Positions 13,187 to 24,876 of a stretch of 64,000 nucleotides of DNA are shown piece by piece; position 1 is the stretch's first letter; each line of letters opens with the position of its first letter. A program made the position numbers and the translations under genes. Source of the DNA: Strongyloides papillosus (taxonomy: Eukaryota; Nematoda; Chromadorea; Rhabditida; Strongyloididae); NCBI GenBank assembly GCA_005656395.1, contig SRSI01000052.1, forward strand, positions 558,001 to 622,000. The letters run 5' to 3'. The notes beneath the pieces are model-generated. The model ran no database searches and was not told the origin of the DNA. It saw nothing but the letters and a program-made list of their open reading frames with translations.

Positions 13187-14357
13187 CTATACAATATTAT
13201 CATCTTCAATTTCATTATCAGAAACAACATCTTCACATTTTATTGGCTTAAATTGGAAATTCGTAAAAACTCCTAAATGGTCAGACAAAGCGCAGTCCTG
13301 ATTTTTTAACCATTCAAAACCAATGTGTTCATAATCTGATAAGTGAAGAAAATCACCATCATGATATAATCTATCAAATCTTGCTTTAGGAATAAAGGAA
13401 CGACTAGATTTTTTTGAAAATACTTCTTCACCTCTCCAAGTATAGTTATATTTTGATGGTCTTCCACTTTTAACAAAGCAGTCCAACTTTTCAGCAACAG
13501 CCATAGTAGCCTCCTCTTTGCGAATATTAAGATCTCCACCAAATATAACATCATAACCTCTTATTTTTAATTCTTCCATTTTTTTTACACACCATTCCAT
13601 TTGTGCAATTCTAACACTTGAAGATTCTTTACCACTCTCCAAATGTGTATTCATCAAAGCTACTTTTTTTGACAACAAATCAATTTTAACCAAATGACAT
13701 CCTCTATTCATTTTGGAATTTTTAAAAGGTAAAAAATCTTTCCCGAGAACTTTTATTGATTTAACTACACAAATAGCTGTAAAATAGTTATCATACATCG
13801 TATATACATCTCTCTCATACAAAACATTGTATATAGGTGCTAAATATTTGTCCACAACAGCAGCCATGCTTGGAGAAAGTTCTTGCAAAAAAATAATTTC
13901 AGGTTTCTTTTCATCAATTTTTTTAATAATGGCTTTCATTCTTACATTAGAATGAACCTTGTGGAGTCCATTAACGTTCCAGCTTATCAAACCAAAGTCT
14001 AATTGTTCACTATGTTTCTCATCATCAATTTCTTCGATTCTAGCTTTTTTACAAGACGGTTCACCTTTTACAGAAGATATACTACGACATTCTGATTGAA
14101 CATCAACACCTTTCTCTTCATATAATTCATCGGAAACTTGAAAAAATAACAAACATGCCCACTGAAAACAAATTACCAAGAATTGATTACAAACATTAAA
14201 TAAAAAAACTCACTTCAACAGAGTTATTACAATCAGCTAAAAATTGTTTAGCAACATCTGGATGACTTTTTGTGTTTTTAACAAATTCGTCTATTTCTGC
14301 TTGTGTAGGTGGTCTATTAGCTTTACCTGTACTAGATTCCATACTTTTTCTAGACAT
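13187..14357 (-). CDS. tdpt-1: Tyrosyl-DNA phosphodiesterase 2 (TDP2/TTRAP)
   Basis: Hydrolyses 5'-phosphotyrosyl bonds left by abortive topoisomerase 2 cleavage, so it acts in nuclear DNA repair. Exons (minus strand): 14357-14214 and 14161-13187, phase 0, 372 aa, close to human TDP2 (362). Residues about 17-55 (TQAEIDEFVKNT...FLADCNNSVE) resemble the N-terminal UBA-like domain. The rest is an Mg2+-dependent endonuclease/exonuclease/phosphatase fold with the TDP2 motif set: SWNVNGLH (catalytic Asn about 110), FLQEL (Glu about 142), NTHLESGKE, GGDLNIRKEE (Asp about 258), RFDRLY and SDHLG (His about 343). The usual TWNIDGLD is changed to SWNVNGLH, losing the Asp, but the core catalytic residues remain. 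It is arranged head-to-head with TAF2. Orthology to C. elegans tdpt-1 is inferred. Confidence 0.88.
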
Positions 14358-14563
14358 TTTTCAATTCAAAATATTTTATATTTATGATTTGAAAATATTT
14401 CCAGTAGTTATACACAATAAAGATAAGGCGCAATTTTTGTGTGTGGTAGCTTTGTTCCAAAAGTGTTTTAAGATAATACTTTGTTTTTTTATAAACTTGT
14501 AACTACAAATTTAAAGAAAAATTAAACTTATTGTGTTTGTTACTTGTTCACTATACTATAAAA
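14358..14563. promoter_or_regulatory. Shared divergent promoter region, TDP2 / TAF2
   Basis: Only 206 bases separate the two start codons, so the promoters of the (-) TDP2 gene and the (+) TAF2 gene must lie here or overlap the genes. No specific element is claimed. Confidence 0.6.
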
Positions 14564-17500
14564 ATGTCAATATCTGACGATTCACCTCCATATCGTGTAA
14601 TTTCACAATTAGTTGTTATAAAAAATATAGATTTTATAAAGAAAACGTTTAATTTTCGTACTGAATTGGCAATAGCACCTTTGAAAAAAGAGATATTTCA
14701 ATTAGAACTTCATATTGGGAATGGTTAGTTAGATAGCGGAAATTTTTTATAATTTATTTTTCAGACGTAACATTGCCAAATGAGATTAATGATTCAAATA
14801 TGATTGTATCAATGGAAGGTTCTGATGTTGTATATACTAGGAAGAGTTTAGTAAAGAAAGGGAACATGAATTATTCTAAAAATACTAATGAAATACATTT
14901 TTTGAAATATCAAGCAGCTCAGTATAAAAAAGCAATAGAAGCTGGAAATGTTAGTCAAAGAATGTTAATTACTCTTAATAGAGTTGCTAAAGATAAAGTG
15001 AAAAATGGAGATATTCTCAATTTATGTATAGAAGGAGTTGTTAAAAATCCACAACACGGCATTCACTTTACATCACTTCTAGATGAAGAACATCTTGAAG
15101 GTGTTCATATGTACACTATTCGCACAAGTAACTTATCTTCAACTCATCAATGGTTACCGTGTCTTGACTATCCAAATAGTTTACAAGTATGGAGATTTGA
15201 AATAATAATACCAGCAGAGTATATGGCTGTTGCTCCTGGTGATCTTATTGATGTTGTTTCACAAACACAAGGGAAAGAAAAATGCTTCATTTACGAACAA
15301 GTTATACCAACTTCTCCTATGAATGTTGGTTTTGCAGCTGGAAACTTTCATGAGTATACTTTTGGTGACAGCTTGAAGTTTACTTGTTATTATCCACCTC
15401 ATTTATTACCATTAGTTAAACAAACTATGGAAAATGAATCTAGAACATTGGAATTTTTTGAAGAACTTCTTGGGTGTAAATTTCCTTTTAATAGTTATCA
15501 TATTGTTTTTGTTGATGAATTAGAACGTGAAATGCAATCTTATTCTTCATTAACAATTTCTAACATATCTCAACTTTACCATAAGAAGATTTTTGATACT
15601 GTTAGAGATGTTAGACAAAATTTTGCGCACGCTGTTGCACAACAATATTTTGGATGTCTTGTTAATATTTCTGATTGGCTTGATATTTGGTTAATACGTT
15701 CTTTAGCTAGATTTTTAACAACATTATATGTCGAAAAATACTTTGGTCATTCAGAGTACATGTATCAAATTTCTAAAATAATGGAAACTGTTTGTTCATA
15801 TGAAAGTAAATATGGTCCGATTTTTCTTCGTCCCTTCAAGGATTCAGAGAAAGGGCAAATGATATCAAAATTACAATGCCAGACACAGGCAAAATTCTTA
15901 TCAGAAAATGAATTTCCGGGCTCATTATCAGAAGAAAACATTGGTAAACTTAACAACAAATGGAAAGGCCTTCATTTTGATCCTCGGTCACCAGAAACGG
16001 CTTCACCAATTTATGTAGATAATTTGTATAGAAAAGGACATTTTTGCCTGAGAGTTCTTCAAATGAGACTTGGTAAAGATACATTTTTCAAGGTTATCCA
16101 AAAAGTATTGTCTATGTCGTTATCTGTATCAGAAAAGTTATCAAAATGTGCCGAATGGGAAAATATGTGTGTTTCAACTGAGTCGTTTTTTAAAACAATA
16201 ACAAATATAACGGGACAAGAACTACCATCATTTATGGAACAATGCATTTATGGTGGTGGTCACGCTAATTTTGACGTGCAATATACATTTAACAAAAAGA
16301 AAAATATGATTGAGCTGCAATTAACACAAGAGCCTGGAACTGATAAGGCTTTCAAACATATGTTGGTCCACTTACTGTTGTGGTACAAGAATGTGACGGT
16401 CCCGTCTACCATACAATACAGATAGATTCAAAAATCACAAAACATGACTTAAATGCAAAATCAAAAGGTCGTCGTTTAAAGAAAAAAAAAGTACCATTAC
16501 ATACGGGTGATGAAGTTGAAATCGACCTTTCATTACTTATGGATACAGAATCACCTGTCTTATGGATACGTTTTGATCCAGATTTACAATTGATAAGAAG
16601 AGTCAAGATGCGCCAACCTCATCATAATTGGCAATACATGCTCAGCTATGAAAGAGATGTCCTTGCACAATTTGTGGCTATTGAAAATTTGGAACCGTTT
16701 GCTACTACAGAAACACAAGAATTACTACTAGAAGTTTTAGAAAACGTCAATTTTTTTTATCGTGTTAAGATTGCCGCTGCAGATATGTTAATAAGGATAA
16801 CCAACAAATTGAATGCTGAGGAACGAGTTGAAGTAACAAACACTCCTAGAATATTGCAATCATTAAAAAAATTTTTTTCATGTAAAAGTTCATTGGATTT
16901 ACCAAAGTCAAACAACTATTCACTAACTTCTACACATCTTCAACATTATTTTTTATCACAAGCTTTACCAATGTCTATAGCTAAATTGAAAACAAGGAAT
17001 AATATCCCTAATATGGATGCTTTTAATTTCATTTTAAATCTTCATAAATATAATGATAATTCTCTAAATAGATATGCCGATGATTTTTACAGGGCTGGTA
17101 TAATAACAGCAATGGGAAATTTAATATATCCTAATAAAGATACAAAAGAACTATGGAATGTTAACAAAATGAATCCTGATATCAAAAGAATTCTTTCTGA
17201 AATCACATTTGCCTATAATATGGATATGATGATTCCTAGTTACGGAAGAATCGTTACAGTTGCATGTATTAAAATATTATATAAACTTATGTTAACGGAA
17301 CATATACCTTTGGAACCAAATACATTTATACCCTTATGTAAAGAGGGAATATATATTGAGATAAGAAAAACAGCATTCCTTTGTTTGATAGATATGATAG
17401 GAAGAGTACATAATGAAAAAATGATACCTATTTTTGACTTTGTACTTAATACATGTCTTGAAACTAACAATACGCAGCTAAAATATCAATTGGCATACAT

Positions 17501-17738
17501 TCTTGCTACAAGGCCTATTTTTGATTCAGAAAAAACTAAACGTCCTGGGTTTAAGCATCCGCTCAATAATCCTGAAGTTATGAGGAAATTGTGGCTTATT
17601 ATTAATAATGATAAGTATAATAGTCTTTTGAGGTTATCATTTGCTGATATGTTTTATGAAATGTATGGTAATTTTATCCCAGGTATTTTAATAGAAAAAA
17701 ATGAAGAAGAGAAATCTTCAATTGGAATTATTGTATAA
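14564..17738 (+). CDS. taf-2: TFIID subunit 2 (TAF2/TAFII150), with one-base frame break
   Basis: Subunit of general transcription factor TFIID that contacts initiator DNA. Exon 1 is 14564-14723 and exon 2 is 14765-17738. Similarity to human TAF2 runs end to end: VVIKNIDF, an M1-aminopeptidase-like region, LLWIRFDPD, the QYMLSYERDVLAQ segment, CKS repeats and KYNDNSLNRY. As in other TAF2 proteins the aminopeptidase active site is gone: HAVAQQYFG stands where HExxH would be and SYSSLTIS replaces the GAMEN motif. Reading frame changes near 16354-16357: upstream the conserved frame ends at PGTDKAFK, and downstream YVGPLTVVVQE resumes one frame away, as if one base were missing beside an A run. 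Corrected length is about 1044 aa (human 1199). Because TAF2 is normally essential, a sequence error is likelier than a pseudogene. Confidence 0.92.
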
Positions 17739-18020
17739 CTTTTAATGTATTGTTGAAATTTTATTTTGTAAATATTTGTAAAGAAATTTTTTTGTAAATA
17801 TTATATAAAAGTTTTTTAATTAATAAAATCAGTCTAGTGGTTTACTTCTTAAAAAAAATTATATATCATAAGTAAAAATATTATAAAGGAGATCTTTGAA
17901 ATTGTAGTATAATTATATGTGATAGAATCTTTTTTTAAGTGTTAGAGAATGATGTAATTTTGTTTGATGAATCCTTGTTACTTTGTACGTGATGAATGTT
18001 ATTCCATAATAAAAATAATA

Positions 18021-18380
18021 TTAACCCCATATGGGCCCTAATTTTGTCCATTTTTTTGAATTACGTTTCATATATTTTCTTGACGTACCAAATAAATCCC
18101 AAAATATTCCAATTTCAGGGGTTGATAAAATTTTATTGTAATTAAGATACGGTTTTTCTTTTTCCATTTCTGTTATTTCGCCATTTTTAATATTGTTTTG
18201 ATCTTTTATTGGCAATAAAACGTATATGCTACAAATAAATTAGTTATAAAACTTGTTATTTCTCATCATTGTTTACCTTTTTTTTAAAGCCAATATTTCA
18301 TCATTGTCAATTACAACACTTCTACCATAACTTAATGTTTGAAAACACAAAAGAGTTAGAAAAAATATTTTTGTAATCAT
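18021..18380 (-). CDS. MIP/allatostatin-B-like neuropeptide precursor (W(X6)W-Gly C terminus)
   Basis: Probable secreted peptide precursor, 103 aa, from two exons (minus strand: 18380-18277 and 18228-18021; donor GTAAAC, acceptor TTATTTGTAG). The N terminus MITKIFFLTLLCFQTLSYG is a clear signal peptide. The C terminus reads ...SRKYMKRNSKK, WTKLGPIWG, stop: dibasic KK, then Trp, six residues, Trp and a terminal amidation glycine, i.e. W(X6)Wamide, the hallmark of myoinhibitory/allatostatin-B peptides (compare the LGW...LWG type of C. elegans NLP-38). Other basic sites (SRK, MKR) could release further peptides, one containing IFWDLFG. The single copy at the extreme C terminus is unusual, since MIP precursors often hold several. 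Family assignment is by motif only. Confidence 0.65.
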
Positions 18381-21300
18381 TACTTTTTTAATTATAGTAA
18401 AAATAATATTAGTTGAAAATAAAGGTATTCTAAAAATAAAAATAGATAGAATAATTTAACTAGATTTAGTTTTCTTCAAAAACTAATACATAAACGCCTT
18501 TAATACGTATTAGTCTTGGAAATTTATAATCAATTAAACATTTAATTATTGTAAAGAATGTAGTTAAAAATAATTATCTATGGTAAAAAATGAAAATACC
18601 TATTTATGTAAAAATGGAGGATTTATTAATAAATGGGAATATACTTATAATTAAAATTTTTCAAAAAGAGTTAATTAGTTATTAAAATAATCTTACACCT
18701 ACATTCTTTCTTTTCTCTTTACAATATTTTATTTAATGAAAATTTTTTACACAACTAAGTATATAAAAAACAATCAGTATTTTGTATATAAAAGAATCAT
18801 AACAAATAAAGTAAAGTAATCATATCATGTAGTTAATTATTTTTGATATAAAATACTTCTATTAATTAATATTTAGAAGTATAATTAAAATTACGTACTA
18901 TCGAAATAATAAATATAGTATAATTTGATTGAAACTTTTATAAAGTCTAAAAGAAGTAGTATTGTACATTAAATTAATGACATCAAGTTTCAAAGAAAAA
19001 GAAATTTAATTATGTATAACAAGTGAATAAGATACAACAGTTCAAAAATTATTATACTATCAAAAGGAGTGGAAAATAAAATAATTGTTATAATTATGTA
19101 TTGCAATATTATCATTTTGCACCATACATAATTTAGTCTTTTTTTAGAATCATTTAGAAAGTAAAATATCTTTTGAAGATATGATAGAAATTTATTTAAA
19201 GGAGGACATGATGATATAAGTAATTTCAATAAAGTAAATGTATTGATGCTAATATAATTGTTGGTTAAAATTTTTTTCATTTCTTACCTTTGGATTTTAT
19301 ATATCTTGTAATTGAATTATATCATTCTTTAAGGATATGGTTTACAAAGAAATATTCTATTTGTGAAGACTTAAGTTCTATATATTTTATGAATGCCGTA
19401 GTTATGGAGAGTCTTATTTAATTATCATTTAATGTAATAAAAATGTAATAAATAATAATCGTAACTTTTTATGTTTAAAAATGATCTTTAAACTTTTAAT
19501 TATTACATATTCATAAAGTATTAATATTATTTATACAATATTTTGATATTATTTAAAAAACCAATATTTAGTTATAAAAGGTATTTGTTGATATTGTGTA
19601 CAGAATATCTGGTAAACAATCATTTATCAAACTTAGATGATATTTATGGTACTTGAAATATGATTAGTAAATAATTATTACAGTTTAATAAAGTTTTTTT
19701 AAGTATCTTGTTGAGGTGATTTGTAAACATATATCATCTTTTCCTTAAACTTATTATTAATTTCTCATTAATTGTTCTTTTTTTCATTTCAAAATATTCT
19801 CATTTAATATTTTAATAATTATTATTGCGTAATAAAAACCTTCCGATTCATCAAAATATCTTGCACACCTTTGTTAACCATCTTCAATAGTAGTTGCAGC
19901 TGGAAGACTTTAATATATGCAATCACTTATTGGTACTTGAAATACTTTATTTAGTTACCTACTATAGACGAAAGATTGATCCCAATTCTTCAGAATAATT
20001 GCATCATCTGTAGGCATAGTTGTTGTTGAAAGACAATTTAATACTTATTATTTGATAATATACTATTTTATGGCTCTTCAAAATATTTGAAAATTATGCA
20101 GGTGTTTTAAAAAATCTCTAATTCTTTACTTCTAGTCACATCTCTTTTAATCCTCTTTTACTCCTCCGTCAAATGTTAGCTATTTTATTCATGATGAAAA
20201 ATTAATAATTTTAAAATTTATTCAATGATTAAATATGACATATAAACAAATGTTCCAAATTTTTTTTGTTACTTTTGGCTCAAAAATAATTATTTTAATT
20301 TTACTTTGTATGTAATTTTACCCTTTGAAAGATAGAGTATTTATGATGTTTATTTGTACATTTTAAAGAAAAAGTATTTAAAATAAAAATACTACTATAA
20401 AGACAAAACTATAAATTAATTGAAATATTTAATATTAAAATAAAATGGAACATTAGAAAAAGATAACCATACATATGTTTTGCCAAGATTCATATTCACT
20501 TCAAATTTAATTTTATGTCAAGGACCTCTCTTAACAATCCTTGAAGTAGCTAAAGATAATTGAACTCATTCTTCACAGATGGAGAAAAATGAAAAAGCGA
20601 CAAGATATGTATTAAAAATAATAAAAGATGTTAAAGTATATTAATTGTTCAATAGACATCGACAACAAAAAATGTACAAGGATAACTAAATTTTTACAAT
20701 GAATACATCCTTCTCTTTTTGTTTTATTCATTTTTCAAGTACCTAACACCATTTAAGAAATAAACAATATATTTTATTCAAAACTTCTGGTAACTTTTTA
20801 AGATTTTAATATATATTTACTAGATGTGTCGTTTTAAATCAAATTTTAATTACATATTTATAAAGTAATTATACAAATGACAGATTTTAGGATAACAAAA
20901 AACTTTTCCCTTCATTCTCAAGAAAGATAAATAATAAAAAAAATAAGGAAACTTCTTGATTGTAATAGTAATAATAAATAAACTTATTTAAAGAATTGTT
21001 AAAATAATTTCTCACCTTGACAAATGTAACATAACAATACAACTGTTTTGTTTAATCAATCCTTATTTTTGTTTCTTCACAAACTAGTAAATAGTTATTG
21101 TACCATCTCAAGTTCATGTTCTCAAACCACTTATTGTTACACTTTATTGTTTAATGATAATAGTTATAACAATCAAAACCAGGAAATGACCGTTTAACAC
21201 TTCCTTATGTTTATATTATCTTAATATCTTCTTTTTTATTACCAATAATGTGGTAGTAATATATTTTAATAAGTATTGTGTACTTTCAATTACTGTATCC

Positions 21301-24300
21301 TTATTTTTTTAATAATAATAGAATAGTAAACAAAAATTCCTATATCCTTTATCGTTAAATTTTACAAAAACTTTCCAATAAATACTTTTAAATTCAAATA
21401 AAAATTTCGTAAAGTTATTTATTACTTAAATAATTCATCATACAGTATACTATAAAAAAGTGTATTTAATGATTATAACGGGAATCTATTAAAAATTTTT
21501 GCAATAGAATTTTCTTTATTTCTCAAATACTTTTTTGCTATTGTTAATTAACACAATCAACTGCTAAAATACTGTATTAAAATGTCTTAGAAGATATATT
21601 CTAATAGATGATACAATTTTAATACAAATGGTACTAACATTATAAAGAAATGTAAAGAAATTTTAATAAAAACCCTACTTATTGCAAGAAACGAAGATAA
21701 AAAGAATGATATGAAAAATAATATTTTTACATTTAAAATTTTTTCTTTTTCAATAAAATAACTACTCATAATCGTTTAATGAAACAAACTATTATAAAGG
21801 AGGAAAAAAATTCCTTTATATTATTGTCCTAGCACACTGTGACACTTTAATAAAAATGATAGCTATATCTAATATTCAAGGTGATAAATTATTTACATTA
21901 CATTCAAGCACAATATCTACCTATTTCATTGGTTTTTGAAGTGTCAATATGTTAATTGAAAATGATAAAGATATCAAATATATTATAATATTCTCGAGTT
22001 AGTTTACCTATTATTTACTTTTTAATAAAAATGATTTCTTAAGAGTTTACTTTATATTATTAAGTGATAATACACTAAATGATTTTCTCTATTGAAATTG
22101 ATATTTTTCATATTTTATAAATATATAAAATCATGATTATACTTTTACAGTTAACTTAATTCAATATATTATTATTTATTTATTGTAAAAGGATAATCTT
22201 ATTAACTTTTATTAAGTCTTATCATTATAATGTCATATTAAACTCTTTAATCATGATGTATTATTGTTAAATGAAATGAAAAAGATTGTCCAACATAATT
22301 TAAAAACTACTCAAATACACATCCACATTTTCAGCTCATACTGATTCTTCATTGTATTTTTTAACTTCGTGAACTTACAATGAACCATTTAATGGAAGGG
22401 TGCCGTTATCCTGGAGATTACCTTTTAAAATCTTTAATTTAACTTCACCATACATCTTAACTGAAGAAGCATGCTGTGGAATGCAGGTGCATAGATAAAT
22501 AAAAAAGGAAAAGTGATGTTTAATTAAATAATTGCTTATAGCTTCTTATTAAAAAAACAATAGTAAAAGAACTTAGAATATTATTAGGAAGGTTATGTGA
22601 AATGATAAATTACTTTATTTCTCATTCTCCAAATGTTCAAGATATAATAGTGAGAAAGTTCAAACGAAAAACAATTGCATCATCTCTTTAAGTATCATAA
22701 GTTCAATACTTTAATAAATACTATTAAAAACTTTTTCTTTTCCCAATATTATCAAGTGAAAGAATAGGAATCCTAATTAAGATTCAAAGAAAGAAATGAT
22801 GTAATATTAAATTTTATTTTTTATATAAAACCGGAAGTTAAAAAGTTTCTTCTTAATTTATCAAAATCGGCATGCTTCAAAAAGAAAAACCATTAGTTTG
22901 TTAAAAGATTTTTAAAATAATAATAAAAATGACTTAAAATAAATTATAATTTGTTTGTCAAAACAAATATGGCATTTAATATAGTAATTGAAGGCAATAA
23001 CACCAACCGCTATAATCTTTTGTTTATTAATTATTTTTATTTACATTCTCATTACAACTTTCCTTTAACATCTCTCGGCATTCTTAATTCCTATATACTA
23101 TATCTATTCTTCCATAACAAACCCCTAAAATAGGTTTATAAATAGTTACACTTTGTCATAATTAAAATAACAAACTATCTTTTCCACAAAAACTTTTGAT
23201 CATAGCGAAGAACCTTTTTTTATTTTCTTCTTTTAATGTCACTATCCAACTACCTTCTATAGGATAACCCTTTAACTTCTGGAGATATTATGTGTATATA
23301 TGTAAACAAAATAAAACATCATTTTATCTTGTCAAAGGATTCCTTTCAATTGAGGACGGTTTACTTAAAAGAAGATTTATAGTTAAAAACAATTAGTCAA
23401 GACACTTTGAACAATATGTCTTAATTGAAGATAAGTAATTTTAAATGTGTAATGAAGATCAGAGAGGAAGGTTAATTGAGTGGATAAACACCAAAAATAT
23501 ACATATGATTTCAATAGGCACTTCATTTTTAATTTCTTTTTATTTATTTTTCAGTCACTTATCATTTCTTTTGTTAATACTTATTCAAATAATTATAAAT
23601 GTCTTATTGTATGATAAAAATATATTAAAAAATAATTTATCTTGTTTGAATTTGTCAATATCGTAGAGAAAATAATAATTTTAAGATTTACAAAAAATTA
23701 ATAATTAAAAGAATTCTCACATTATATCGCTAAGTGATAATTAGAGGGTAATTAAAATAACTACTCTATTATATCATAACTTTACTTAAACTATAATCAA
23801 TTATTATTAATGCCGAAGAAAGAAAATATATAGAGAATTGTAAAGAAAAGTATCTACTGGTAAAGTTAATCCTTTTACACATTGCATAACAAGTAGTTAA
23901 AAAGAAGTTCACTAAACTTTAATTACAAGCTTTTCCTTAACCAAAAATCCCATTATCCATTTAATAATAATGATATCTACTCATAATCTACTTCTATAAT
24001 CCTATACAACTTTTTTTTCTTTATACCAAGCATGTTTATTTTCATACATACAATTATTTATACAAAACTAAATTTTTTTTTCTATCCAAAAACATCATAC
24101 ATCCTTCAAAATGTCTATTCCAATTATCTTAAAAATTACTCTCTCCAACAATAGAAGTTATACACACATTTATACAAATATAAATATTAAATATAAAAGT
24201 ATACGGTAATATAAAGAATCACATATATATTCCCAATTTATTTGACAAAAACAAGAAATATTATAAAGAGTTATTAAATTATTTTATTTCTCTTAATCAT

Positions 24301-24876
24301 AAAAAGAAATATACATAAAGATTGTATAAATATATATATTTAATATATAACATGGAAAGAATGTAGAAAATTATGTGTATTTTTTTTTCTACAAAAGCAC
24401 ATATTGCCTAAAACCAGGTGACATATAGAAAAGATAACTATTTTTTGGTATATAAAATTTTACAATTCACATCAAAAACTTTTAGCAGTAGTAGGAAAAA
24501 TAAAGTAAAATTAAGGAATTAATAAAAAAGTAAATATTAGGTAGTCAAAGAAAGAACAATCCTCTTGATTTTAAAGAAAGATGTATAAAAATAAATAAAA
24601 TTAATAAAATATAATTTTTGTCGCTATGTATTAATTCAATTAAAGTTATTTAATAAATGTTAATGATATCAAGGAATTTGGCTTTGACCATATAAAAGTA
24701 TATAAAAAAAAGTATAAAGAATTTTGGTAAATCTTTTGAAAATCCTTATTGATCATTAAATATTGAAATAAACGATAAATTTTTATGTACAAAATTTATA
24801 TTAAATCTGTCTCTCTTTCTTATTACATTTCACAATATATATTGTATAATTGATTAACTGTTATTTGTAAAAAAAT
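18381..24876. other. 6.5 kb AT-rich intergenic region
   Basis: No gene can be supported. Short open frames are hydrophobic Ile/Leu/Phe/Tyr strings typical of AT-rich noise. A less AT-rich patch at about 22379-22460 on the minus strand looks exon-like (see findings). The region lies 3' of the NK-2 gene and 5' of the MIP-like gene, so it may contain regulatory DNA for the latter. Confidence 0.4.

Noticed and set aside
18990..19280. 96-codon hydrophobic ORF on the minus strand
   Set aside because: Ile/Leu/Phe/Tyr-rich string typical of random AT-rich DNA; no signals or similarity.
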